Positions 14,293-24,966 of a DNA stretch of 64,000 nt are shown here, one piece after another (the stretch's first letter is position 1; every line of letters starts with the position of its first letter). The stretch covers positions 5,648,501 to 5,712,500 of the forward strand of contig CM029120.1 in NCBI GenBank assembly GCA_016859345.1. The letters are read 5' to 3'. Source of the stretch: Istiophorus platypterus (taxonomy: Eukaryota; Chordata; Actinopteri; Istiophoriformes; Istiophoridae). Both the position numbers and the translations under genes were made by a program. The notes below the pieces were generated by a model. The model searched no databases. It was not told the origin of the DNA and saw only the letters and a program-made list of their open reading frames with translations.

Positions 14293-14702
14293 TGCCCCCA
14301 TATACCCCCACATACCCCCCCCCACCCTCTCTTTTTTTGTTGTTGTTTTAATTTCCCTTCATTTGCTTCAGGCCAGTAGCGGCCTGTCGATGACATAATC
14401 CAGGAAACTACGAGCTTCGCCCGTGCACGGCAGAACAAACTTTGTGTGTGAGTGTGTGTGTGTGTGTGTGTGGGGGGGAGAAAAAGTTTTTTCCAAACGG
14501 CAGCGAGATTATTACCATTTTTGGGCAGAGCTCGCTCCCATGCAGGCCCAGCCCAAACCGCAGCTCTTACTCAGATTCCACAGCGCTTCCCCCTCCTCTA
14601 TTCAAAGCGGAGGAAAAGTATGGGACGAGAAAAGAGAAAAGAAAGAAAGAAAGAAAAAGAGTAGCGCCCCTGCTCCGAACAGACCATTCACGCTGTGACT
14701 GT

Positions 14703-14752
14703 CTGGAGGAGGAAGAGGAGGAAGAAGAAGAAGAAGAAGAAGAAAGAGAAGC
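14703..14752. repeat. GGA/GAA trinucleotide repeat
   Basis: Purine tract of GAG then eight GAA units. Confidence 0.95.
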
Positions 14753-15142
14753 AGCTGGGAAACGCGCGTGGAAGATCTGGGCTCGTTAAGATGGACGTGC
14801 TCGCGGCTCTTCCTCGAGAAAAGAGGAGCCGGTTCGGTCGGGCTCGGATTCAGAGCAAAAGAGGGAAGAACGGGAGGGAATGGGGAGGAATAGGAGGGAA
14901 GAGGGAAAGGAAAGGTGAAGCTGGAATATGCTTAGATAGGAAGAGAACTCCGGGATCGGGAACAGGGAAAAAAACAAACAAAAAGCAATCGGTGATCGAT
15001 ACGCCCCCCCCCAAAAAAAAAAAGTCAACGTGGTGCGGTGGAAAAGTCCAGAATCCGCGCGTAAAGGGGGGGAGGGTGTAAAACAGCAGAATAATACAGA
15101 GGGACGCAAAGTGAGTAGCTGTGGGTTTACAAGCCACCACCC

Positions 15143-15144
<2 letters not shown>

Positions 15145-15197
<53 letters not shown>
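15145..15197. repeat. CA microsatellite
   Basis: About 26 uninterrupted CA units after a poly-C run. Confidence 0.97.
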
Positions 15198-15199
<2 letters not shown>

Positions 15200-15350
15200 C
15201 GCGTGGCCTAATCCACGTCGCATCGTGAGCCCGATGACAGGAGGGTCGGTCCGGACCATATGCGGCCCGGCGCTCGGCTGACATCTGTTGCGCCGGGGAA
15301 CCAGGGGGAAAGGTGGGCGTCCTGTCCGGGCTCTTAGGATTGTTTTTCAG

Positions 15351-15402
15351 CCCCCTCCTCCTCCTCCTCCTCCTCCTCCTCCTCCTTCTCCTTCTCCTCC
15401 TC
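15351..15402. repeat. CCT trinucleotide repeat
   Basis: About 14 CTC units, decaying into CTT at the end. Confidence 0.95.
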
Positions 15403-15837
15403 TACTTCCACTACTAAACAACCCCCCTCTCCCCTTCCACCCCCCCCTCCACGGAGATAATGGGTGGGCCTCCTGCGCGTAATTGCTGCTTCTACAGGAT
15501 ATTTCATAATATGTGCAAGCGCGTGCGGGGGTCTGGAGGCGAGACTTTTATCACACACACACGATAAATTAATAAATTGAATAAAAATTAAATAAATAAC
15601 GAGAAAAGTTTTGGCGGAGGAGCTGAAAGTAGCGAGCGGCGGCGCACAGGTGAGCACCGAGGCCCCGGAACTCAGGTGAACGGCCGCCGGTCGGCGGGTC
15701 GGCGCCCGCCTCCTCCGAGCCGAGGGACCGACGCGCTGTCAGGGGGGACGCAGGCGTAACGACGATAACCATCACCACCGCCACCATCCTCTTCATCGTC
15801 ATCATCATCACCACGATAATAATTAACCAGCTCCGTT

Positions 15838-15838
<1 letters not shown>

Positions 15839-15868
<30 letters not shown>
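15839..15868. repeat. CCG/CGG trinucleotide repeat
   Basis: About nine CCG units, 60 nt into actn1 intron 1. A second trinucleotide-rich patch (ATC/ACC) lies at 15769-15825. Confidence 0.95.
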
Positions 15869-15926
15869 GCAACCCGCCCCACTTCCGCACCTTTCCACCG
15901 GAGGTAGGAGGAAGTCGGTGTCTCAC

Positions 15927-16025
15927 CTTTCTCTGCTGCTTCTCCCATGCTGGATCCAGGAGCAGGTCCCGGTCCCAGTCGTCTTCCTGGTGCATGTAAT
16001 CATCTTCTCCATCATATTGATCCAT
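15927..16025 (-). CDS. actn1: alpha-actinin-1, first coding exon (gene continues off the left edge)
   Basis: Alpha-actinin is an antiparallel spectrin-family dimer that cross-links F-actin at focal adhesions and stress fibres. This exon encodes the 33-residue N-terminal tail, starting MDQYDGEDDYMHQEDD and ending in the family-invariant WDRDLLLDPAWEKQQRK. The tail precedes the first calponin-homology domain, which normally begins TFTAW in the next exon. The start ATG has A at -3 and G at +4. The exon ends in AAG followed by a GTGAGA donor, in phase 0. No following exon is visible to its left, so intron 1 is at least 15.9 kb. ACTN2 and ACTN4 share the WDRDLL block but have different, longer tails. 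The short acidic tail and the neighbouring dcaf5, also next to ACTN1 in human, favour actn1. Confidence 0.88.
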
Positions 16026-16048
16026 ATTATACGCGTAACTATAAAGCT

Positions 16049-16094
16049 ATATATATATATATATATTTCTATATATATATATATTTATATCTAC
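16049..16094. repeat. TA repeat next to the actn1 start codon
   Basis: Two runs of alternating T and A interrupted by TTTC, ending about 24 bp upstream of the actn1 ATG. Confidence 0.95.
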
Positions 16095-16240
16095 ACGGGT
16101 GCAGACGCGCTCGGCCTCTCTCGTACGTTCCCCCGGTCCTCGGCGAGGTGATGTCGGTGCAGCGGGGTATCAGCTCGGTCTACTCTCCTCCACGCATTCA
16201 AGGCGATGAGTGGATGAAATTAACGGTCCAGCCCCGGCTT

Positions 16241-16241
<1 letters not shown>

Positions 16242-16273
<32 letters not shown>
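16242..16273. repeat. actn1: CT microsatellite in the actn1 leader region
   Basis: About 16 CT units, which is a GA tract on the transcribed sense strand. Confidence 0.95.
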
Positions 16274-16275
<2 letters not shown>

Positions 16276-16664
16276 TCCCTCCAACTCTGCCTCCTTTTCT
16301 TCCTCTATCTGCTCTTTTTCTCTTCGCCCCAGCGGGAGAGCCTCGGCGCCAGGCGGGCAGGCGGTAGGCAGGTCTGTGGCGTCGAGGAGCGACGGACGCA
16401 AGGAGGAGGAATAAAACACACGCACAAACACGCACGCACACGCACACACACGCAAAAAAACTTTGCCTCAGACAAGTTGAATCGATTACCGACCGCCGAT
16501 TCTGATTGGCCGCCGAAGGGAGCCGAGCGAAGGGGGCCCCGCCCCCTCGCCCGAAGCCGATTGGCCGCTTCGGCTGTCAGCGCCGAGCTTTATATACCGG
16601 GCGGCTGCGCGTAGGTTGACCCACAACATCTGACTGCTTTAGGGAGAGGAGACACGCCAGTGGA

Positions 16665-16725
16665 CGAGGGAGGGAGGGAAGGAGGGGAGGGAAGGAGGGA
16701 AGGAGGGAGGGAGGGAGGGAGGGGG
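16665..16725. repeat. GGGA/GGAA repeat
   Basis: A purine-only tract about 60 bp long just outside the actn1 TATA-like box. 16704-16725 has more than four GGG runs separated by single A. Confidence 0.95.
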
Positions 16726-17156
16726 CAAACATGAGGCCCGTGGGCCAAACTCTGGCCCGCCGGAGAAAATATTTGGCCCCAAAACAGAAAGCTCAAGTTT
16801 CCCTTTTATGGTTTGCACCAAGACTCCCCCCCCCCACCTTTCATAAATCTACTGCGAGCTACACGATGTCAAAAGACAAAACAGGTACGCGAGCGTGACC
16901 CCGTGACCCCGTGACCTCTCCCACCCGCGTCCGAAACACAGAGAGGAGACGGTCTAATGGCGCCGGGGAGAAAAAAAGAAGGCAAGAAAACACAAACAAA
17001 AACAAGCGTTCAAGGCGACGACGGCAACGTCTGAACTATAATCGGAACCGTAAAATGTGACATCCTGCGTGAGAAAAGCCCTTAATGGGTTTTTCCAGTC
17101 TTGTGGCGCAACACAAAAGCGAACATTTGTCCATGTGAGTCATTCAGCTGAATTTC

Positions 17157-17201
17157 ATCTCATTCATTCGTTCATTCATTCATTCATTTATTTATTTATT
17201 T
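17157..17201. repeat. ATTC/ATTT tetranucleotide repeat
   Basis: About seven ATTC units followed by three ATTT units. Confidence 0.95.
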
Positions 17202-17536
17202 GCTCCGCTCGGTTTCCTCGCTCACATTCCACGATTGAAAATGAGCGTGGAGAAGAAACCGGTATTTGTCTCCCGCCCCTTGACTCCAAACAGAAATAGA
17301 TGGTCTGTCCGCTGTGATTACTTACAACTGACGTGAGGCAAGAGGTCAAAGGCAAAACACAATCATATGCTATCAACTTTAAAAAATAAAAACAAAGAAA
17401 GAAAAGAAAGCTGTTATTTGTCCACTTCATATGATCTAATTAATCTCTCACTTCACAATTTCTTGGACTGAAAAATATTTCAAAACAAAAGCCCTTTACT
17501 TTATCCTCATTTCATACATACTGAAATACACGCCTG

Positions 17537-17782
17537 CTCGTCCTCAGCCGAGTCCTCGTCCTCAGTTGAGTCCTCGTCCTCAGTCGTGGTTCTCATCCTC
17601 GTCCTGCCCTCGTCCTCAGCCGAGTCCTCATCCTCAGTCGAGTCCTCGTCCTGCCCTCGTCCTCAGCCGAGTCCTCGTCCTCAGTCGTGGTCCTCGTCCT
17701 CAGTAGAGTCCTGGTCCTCAGTCGAGGTCCTCGACCTCAGCCGTGGTCCTCGTCCTCGTCCTCATCCTCGTCCTCGTCCTCA
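17537..17782. repeat. minisatellite of GTCCTCGTCCTCAGTCGA type
   Basis: Variable units of 15-21 bp built on TCCTCGTCCTCAG. The Ser/Pro/Arg frames across it are artefacts. Confidence 0.9.
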
Positions 17783-17999
17783 GAGCTGGAGATACACGAC
17801 TCGAGTACATTTTCGGTCAATACCCCCATTTTTTTGGCCCCAAACATAACTAACGACGTCTGTAACTCAGACTCAGATGTCTGTGAGTTTCCTTGCGTTA
17901 CCTTGGATCCACCCTATTAATGTTTCTTCCTCCTCTTTTCTTTAACATAAACAATGGTCTTGAGTTCCCATGTGTTGTGTTATTATCATCATTATGAGT

Positions 18000-18260
18000 A
18001 CTGATGCATTATTGGAGGTTTTTATGTAAAAACTGCAGCTTTAAAACATATGCAGTGGAGTTAAAAGTGCAATATTCCTTCTGAAACATGGTGCAGTAGA
18101 AGTTCAGAGTAGCATAAAACTGAAATACCCGTGTAAAGTCCAGGTACCTCCAAAAACTACTTAAGTACAAAACCTGAACAATGCTTGAGTAAATATACTT
18201 AGTTACTTTCTATAACTGTCAGATTACTGATGCGAGTAAAGGTACCAACACATAACATAC
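18000..18260. repeat. dispersed 'acttaagtacaaaacctg' repeat
   Basis: Contains 'aagtgcaatattccttctg', 'gcagtagaagttcagagtag' and 'cttgagtaaatatacttagt', a motif chain common in fish noncoding DNA. Related fragments lie at 1.45-1.50, 18.24-18.53 and 41.90 kb. Confidence 0.5.
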
Positions 18261-19060
18261 CAGTACTTAGTTACGAGTACGAGTCTTGCAATTTGTAGAT
18301 AATGCATAGGAAATGCAATATAAGTATTATCAGCAAAATATGTATAGTGTATAAATACTTACAAGTATAAGTAGTCAAATTATTTATCGTGTAGTATGTC
18401 CAATAATAGATGTGTATCATTATGTAGGTTGTTATAATATTGCTGCACATAAGCAGCATTTCAGTGTTGTACCTGATCTAAGTGAACCTGTTTTGTATGA
18501 AAGTATAAAACTTCTCTCTAAAGTGGCATCAAATTAAAATACTCTCAGCTACTTCCCCCATTTTAGACAGGATTTCTTCACAATGGCGAATGTCCTTGCA
18601 CCCGCAGAGGAACCGTGACTATCAGACGAAAGTACAGAGATAGAAGAAAAAAAAAACAAAAAAAAAAAACTACAGAAATCCTGTTTTCCATTCTGAAGCA
18701 CATTCCTCAGTAGATAACACAATTAAAACATCTGGCATGTTTGATCATTGCACTGTAAAATCTCGTACTGCAAAAGGAATGATGTGCAATCTTTTTATAG
18801 TGCTCATAGATGGGCGTTTATGTAAAAAAAACCCAAAACAAAACATTTCACTCTTTAGTACAACGCTCCTCCACTAGCAGCTGGGGAATGTAACTACAGT
18901 ACATCTACTCAAGCACCGTCCTTCAGGGCAAATCTATGGTTTCTCTATTCCCCTCAGTATTTTTCCTTTCATGTCACATTATACTTCTGCCCTGCTAGAT
19001 TTATTAGACAGCTATGGTTGCTGTGGTATTTAAGCTCTTACATACTAAACATATGAAGAG

Positions 19061-19126
19061 CTATACATATACATATACATATATATAGATAGATAGATAG
19101 ATATATATATAGAGAGAGAGAGAGGA
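19061..19126. repeat. compound AT/GATA/GA microsatellite
   Basis: ATACAT units, then AT, GATA, AT and GA blocks in turn. A CT/CCCT repeat lies at 19450-19497. Confidence 0.95.
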
Positions 19127-20209
19127 GGGTTAAAGCATGAACAACAGCAAAAAAAAAAAAGCTGTAATGTATTACAGTGTACATTCTCCCGGGTCTACTT
19201 AATCCTAACTCAGCATTTTCACTTCAGGACTTTTATCAGCACTGGATTCTTTTTTTTTTTTGTGCAGTGTGGGACCGATGCTTTTACGGAGCCTAAGTAA
19301 AGGATCTGAACACTTCTTCCGCCGCCGCTCGCCACGGCTCTGCACTTCCCAGTCATTCAGAAAGAAGAGTGAGTCACGGCACAGCTCCTGTAAACACGTG
19401 AAGCGACGGCCAGGTCCGTCTGCCTTGTAAGGTAAACCGACCCTCTCCATTCTCTCTCTCTCTCTCTACCTCTCTCTCTCCCTCCCTCCCTCCCTCTCAC
19501 ACTACATATTCTTACATTCACACACACACACACAGAAGGAAAGATGCCGACACGGGATAGCCCTGACAGTCAGGAGAAAGTGGAGCGCTCTTCCATATAT
19601 GGACAAACTTCCAACGGTGGATGTTTGGGAAAGTGATGTCACAGACAGGGAGCAGACTGCCAGCTCACCGCCTGGTCCCCGGTTAAAGGAGGAATCCGGG
19701 TGTAGCTGCAGTGCAGCGGTGCAGCAGACGCAGAGCTACGGTAGCCCTGTGGGGTCAGTGGTGCTACGCTCTGATGAGGCCCCATGAACAAAGGCTCGGC
19801 AAGATGAGTAAATAATGTACCGATTACTGGTTAATGACTCTTTACTAATGCGTTGTATGAGAAACTTTGGTATTAGGCCGGACAGCAGACTGGCATTTAA
19901 GATTCTTTTAGGACAAATGATTGAAAATTTTAAAAATTGAAACCTTTTTCTTCACAGGGTCAAAGGTTTTCTGTCTTTTACAGAATGTCAATATTTGTCT
20001 CATACTGTATGACTACACTTGATTACGGAGATAATCTTCACTGTCACACTGACTCACCTTTACTTCCGCAGCTGAACCCTGTTTATCACAGTGAATTACT
20101 CAAAGAGCCTAATGGGCGTGGGCCCAGGGGCCCAAGGTGTCAGCCCCCCACCCCCACACTGAGCATATTCTTTAGGGAAGGTTAATCATATGATGACAAG
20201 GAGTCGTAA

Positions 20210-20660
20210 AACAGCTACAAAGAGGCACAAAACAACTACCAAGAGACACAACACAACTACAAAGAGACACATAACAGCTACAAAGATGCATAAAACAACC
20301 GCAGACAAAAAAAACGAGAGACACGCAAAGTAGCTACAAATAGACACAAAACTACAACAAACACACAAAAGACTAAAAATAGATACAAAACTACCAAAGT
20401 GAGACGCAGAACAGCTAAAAAAGAAACATAAAAGTAACAGAGAGACACAACAAAACTACAATGACACATAAAAGCTACGAAGATACACAAAACTACCACA
20501 GACACAAAATAGAAACAAAGAAACAAAAAACTACTACAAAGAAAGACAAAGCAGCTACAAAGAGACACAAAACACAAAAACATAAAAAAACTACTGCAAA
20601 GACAAAAAATTACAGACACAAAACTTCTACAAACAGAAATAAAACTAACAGAGTCAAAAA
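20210..20660. repeat. degenerate minisatellite of CTACAAAGAGACACAAAACA type
   Basis: About 450 bp of diverged 20-25-bp units, A- and C-rich on the plus strand. Confidence 0.9.
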
Positions 20661-20714
20661 AGGAATCACTGATAGACAATCAAGTTATCACAGTTCTGCC
20701 AGTTTACCTTTGTA

Positions 20715-21395
20715 ATCACCTAAGTTTAGCGTGTTAGCATGCTAACATTAGCCAGAAACCAGCAAACACAAAGTACAGCTTAAACTGAAGGCAATGTAGG
20801 CAATGAGGGCAACAGCTGTGTAGAGCCCCATGTTTCTCTGGATGAGCTTTCTGAAGTTTAAAAAAATAAAAAAATAAATAAAGTAACCCTGTCGATGTCG
20901 TCAGGGTTTCGAACTGGACACGTGGGGTTCGAGGAGAGCGGGAATTTAACGAGCAGGGAGGATCTTATGAAAGTTGCTTTGTCAGCTAAACCTCAGGAAG
21001 TGCCGGATCCAGTGTTTTTGGGAGCTTGACCCATATTAGGCACTAAACATCAGGACGTCCCGTCCGGTGCCGAGTCAGTGTTTTTAACTTTTCTCTTGTG
21101 GGTCTGGCAACTTTATGAAAAGCAGAATACGGAGTTGCACCAAATTTACGGGGAAATTCTCCAACTGTTGTCGAGCTGTTTCACTAAAAAAAAAAAAACA
21201 AAAACGTCGACCTTGTGGCGTCACTGGATGAAAAGTCATGTGATCACAAAAGACTGTGGGATGCATCGCCTGGGAAAAATTAGGGCCTTTCCCCCATTTC
21301 ACTGCAACAGATTCCAATAGTTGTCGGGACATTTCAGTTTGGACCTGAGCGGTTGGACGGACAGACCTCGCCGTCCCTCGAGCCATTAAAGCCAT
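20715..21395. repeat. dispersed 'gctaacatgctaac' repeat, copy 2
   Basis: Contains GTTAGCATGCTAACATTAGC, 'acacaaagtacagctt' and, after an insertion, 'gatgaaaagtcatgtgatca', 'aatagttgtcgggacatttc' and 'ggttggacggacagac'. It shares motif order with the copy at 9.04 kb. Confidence 0.55.
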
Positions 21396-23927
21396 TCAGC
21401 TGTTACTTTTGTATCCGATTTGCTAATGAGTTTTCGATCATTTGTCTCTTGAATGAATTTCCACAGCGTCCGTTATGTAATGTTATCACGCGGGCGGCGT
21501 ATCACACTAAAAACCGAAAGGGGGCTCCAGCCCACGGAGCAGCAACGGGAGCCGCAACTGGCCGGCCGACAAAGAGGCTGGTCCCCTCGAAGCCGCGAAT
21601 GACGGCTTATTAAACGCACCAATTAACCCATTATAACTAACCGCCGAGATGTGTATAATTATCCTGGTGGCACACTCCAGACTGCGGAGTTTGGTTTGGG
21701 GTGGACGGGGTGGACGGGGGGGGACTTCTGCCCGGTCCGGCCTCCTTGACGTCAACGTAATACTATTCGGCAGAATCCCAGGATGTCTTGCGAGGAGTGA
21801 GCGGTGCGAGGAGGCTCGGCCCTGCCTTCCGAACCACCCAGGTCATGTGAAGAGCTGGTGCGCTTGGCTCCGTCTGGCCCCTGGCAAGCGCCCAAGGTAT
21901 TCCAGTCATGCCGGGAGGGGAATTCTTAAATAGCTGTCCTTGCCGTCAAAGCTGAGCCATGTATGGGATACTGCTGAACAACCATGATAATCCCACTGAA
22001 TTGCACATGTGCTGGGATTTGTGGTCGAACAGCTCGAGCCAAAACACCATCTGGGACCGAGAGGAACACACTGTAGGCACCGGATAAGGAATGTAACGAC
22101 TCGGTCTAAAAGGAGTGTTTGGCTCCTTTGGAAAATAACGCAGCAGTGTGTGTGTGGCGAGGTGGATGGGTGCGAAGGGGGTGAGGGGGGGCAGTCCCGA
22201 CCAAAGGCCTGGAGGCCAGATACAGGATCTGATTTAAAGTAACTGAAAACCTGGATTTGGATCTCAAAGGGGAATCCTGCTCATTTTAAACGGCAAAGTC
22301 TGTTTACAAGTAATGGGAGGCAGACTACTGCATACTGTGTGTGTGTGTGTGTGTGTGGGGGGGGGTGTCTATAAAGTTGTTTCAAGAAATCTGTGCCTCC
22401 GGTGAGCCAGTGTCAGTTGGGCCTGAGGAGGAAGTGAGTGAGGGCCGGGCTCAGCCGACCTCGTTAGCTACTTTACCCGCCGATGGCGCAACACGCCCGA
22501 CTCTCGGCTGTGGGCAACGCAGGCACCAGGGTTTTTAGACAGCACAACCCAGTTTAGAGAAATTTATATGAAATAAAATGCGAATTAATTTGCATTTCCA
22601 TCCACAAACGTTTTAGGAATAGTAAGAGCTGGTTCATCGACATAAATGGATAAGCGTTGGGTGCCACTGCAGGACAAGTGGGCACAATGAGATTCTTTAC
22701 GTTGCACTTTGTCACAGTTTCCTTTTAATGATACACCGACATTGCCAGCAGATCCAAGTGTGAACACTTGTGTGGTGATTTTGAATTTGTTATTTTTCTT
22801 ATGTGCAAAATAGGAAAGGCACATGAAAACAAGTGGATGGAAACAAATCCAATATCTCCGGTTCTGACGGATCCGATTTTGAGCCAACATGGAGCCGTAT
22901 TTCGCTTCTGACTTTCTACGCAGCGTCTAATATTCTCGAGTGGATATGCAAAAAGTTTGGAGTTTTATGCCAAAAATCTTTCGCTCATCTGTTTAAATTG
23001 GGACCCAAAAAAAACAAAAAACCACAACAGCCATCACATTTTGATTCAAACATTGCTCAGTCCTGATTGGCGCAGGGAGAAATGGGACCTTGTCTGCCAC
23101 AAATCAGTGAACTTTTTTCTTGTGACGAAAAAACTGATCAGCAGAAAATAGAAACATTGTTCATGTAGAAACCACACACACTCATAGTTTGAAGCTTATT
23201 GAGGGCAAAAAAAAAAAGAAAAAGTTTTCTGGGCCTTCAGGAAAACTGAAAAGTGATGGTGGTTGCCCCCCTGAACCACCGCTGGCCCCAGCTGGGGCCC
23301 TCAAAGGCCGTGGTCGCGAATAAGAGTGACGGAGGGAGGGAGCAGACATAACCAGCTACCCCCGCCTGAATAAATAAAGATTAAGACTAGTCCATTGTAA
23401 GTTCACTAATGAGTGCCATTCTCTTTCCAACCTGACCGGCCAAGGACCCTCGAGCTTCGTCTGCAGCGGCTGCAAAACAAACGTTGCTCAATTATTTTCG
23501 GGGCGATTTGTCAAATTCAACACTCCACATTGTTTAGAATGATGTCGCGGCCGTAAATCTCTGCATTCTTTCGCGGTTTGGAAAAGAGGGCCGACTCTCT
23601 CCCGCAGCCCGCTATCGATCATTTCAGCCATAGGCGGCCCGGCCGGCACGCTCTGGCCAGAATGTAAACAACCCCGCAAACTGTAAACGACCCCGCAGCT
23701 CATAACAACCCTGCTGGAACGCTTCTCCCGGAGGGAAGCATGGAGGTGAGGCGAGGGGTGTCCACTTCCTGCAGATAACGACGGCCACGCTGAAAAGTTC
23801 TAGGAGGCGGAGGAAGTTATTTTGACGGGGTAGGTGGGTCGGGGGGGGGGGGGCACATGCACCTCGATAACCCTCCGCCACATGACTGCCGGCCCTCTGA
23901 TTACCACTCGGGCCACCCTGCCAGCTC

Positions 23928-23987
23928 ACGGGGGTAGGGTAGGGTGGGGTGGGGTGGAGGTAGGGGGTGGGGGCGGGGGCGGGGGCA
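23928..23987. repeat. G-rich GGGTA/GGGGT/GGGGGC tract
   Basis: Consecutive G3-G5 runs separated by one to three bases on the plus strand. Confidence 0.9.
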
Positions 23988-24952
23988 ATGCCACGGGCGC
24001 GTGTGTTTTCCTTTCGTAATCTTTCCCGACAACCGCCGGTGTGGCCTCCGGCGGGCCTGCCTTTGTCTGACGTAGGGAGAGAGAGTGGGACAGAGCGCCG
24101 TCGTTCAAGTGGAGACAAGAGACGACCGGCGTGGCCGCTCTCCTCAGAGGGGGATGACATCATGTGCCCGGCGGACAATGATGGCACTGTTGGTGACTCA
24201 GGGGAGGCGTGGCAGCCCTCTGCTGAAGAGCCACTCGTCCATTTATGGCTATTCACCTCTAGACAGCTCAATATCCTCTCTCTCTCTTTTTTTGTTGCCT
24301 TCCGTGTGCGATTACTCTGAAAAGCTTCTCGATATCCACCTGATAAGAGGGTTAATGAAAAGCTGAAAATCCCAACAGTGGATATCAGGGCCGCGCCCTC
24401 TCTACAGGTAAAAATTTAACATGGCGGGCATTTAATTGGTTGAATCCATTATTTGTAGTTGAAAAATACTTGACCACTTTACTTTAAAAACTTAATCGAT
24501 AGATAAATGACTGAGAAATAAAAAGAAAAACGTTAACTGCATTAAATGTGACAAAATCTAAATACATTTTTGTCATTAATTAGATTTTTCTGAGGAGAGA
24601 GAAGGGAATTCTCGATTCATAATTACTGATTCTTTTGTGATGGTACTGTTACTGTTTTTTTTTCAAATACTGGTTCCATCACAAGGATGAACATTCAATC
24701 TCACGGAATTTAACTACTTGTAAGAAAACTCTTTGAGATATTAGCAAACAAAATGTTGTAATTCTCGCCTATTATGATGTTTATAAGAGTGTCAGGCTAC
24801 TGAGAACAGCTGTAACTATTCACTCGATGAAAAGCGACGATCTCTTTTTGATTCGGTCGAAAAAACACCCTACTCTGGCAGACGTCGGTTGCTCAGGGTC
24901 ACGGCCAGATGAACAGGCTTTCACATTCACTTCGAACGAGAGTTGAGGCTGG

Positions 24953-24966
24953 GTTGCCATGGCAAC
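24953..24966. promoter_or_regulatory. perfect RFX X-box-like palindrome GTTGCCATGGCAAC
   Basis: A 14-bp perfect inverted repeat identical to the symmetrical X-box bound by RFX factors. It lies about 0.5 kb past the dcaf5 poly(A) candidate and 8 kb upstream of actn1. Function is inferred from the motif alone. Confidence 0.5.

Larger units (their letters stand above)
1..15926 (-). other. actn1: actn1 intron 1, left part (no exon recognised)
   Basis: No open frame here resembles a known protein, and I could not find the expected second actn1 exon. The frames longer than 60 codons are low-complexity readings of CA, GGGCCT, GAA or CCT repeats. The stretch is GC-rich with many homopolymer runs, including 18 G at 1755-1772. 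It holds dispersed repeats near 6.87-7.27, 9.04-9.42 and 10.83-11.10 kb. The 7.93-8.52 and 11.5-12.07 kb segments are free of simple repeats and could be regulatory, but nothing proves it. Confidence 0.6.
16026..16620 (-). promoter_or_regulatory. actn1: actn1 5' leader and putative core promoter
   Basis: The leader next to the start codon is an AT repeat (about 16049-16094), preceded by a CT repeat (16242-16273) and a CA/CACG repeat (16421-16453). Further upstream are two CCAAT boxes, seen as ATTGG on the plus strand near 16505 and 16559, and a GC box CCCCGCCCC near 16539. The minus strand reads TATATAAAG at 16596-16588, a good TATA box, which would put a start near 16565. Alternatively, the CCAAT/GC cluster could drive a TATA-less start near 16450. 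The true start cannot be fixed from sequence. Confidence 0.5.

Noticed and set aside
14786..15284. Valine/cysteine-rich frames on the minus strand
   Set aside because: They translate a CA repeat as alternating Val and Cys, a common microsatellite artefact.
1..15926. Second and later exons of actn1
   Set aside because: I looked for codons matching [20 protein letters not shown] on the minus strand and found none. They presumably lie beyond the left edge.
23624..24271. 215-codon minus-strand frame in the spacer
   Set aside because: It is proline- and glycine-rich from G-runs, lacks splice context and has no recognisable domain.
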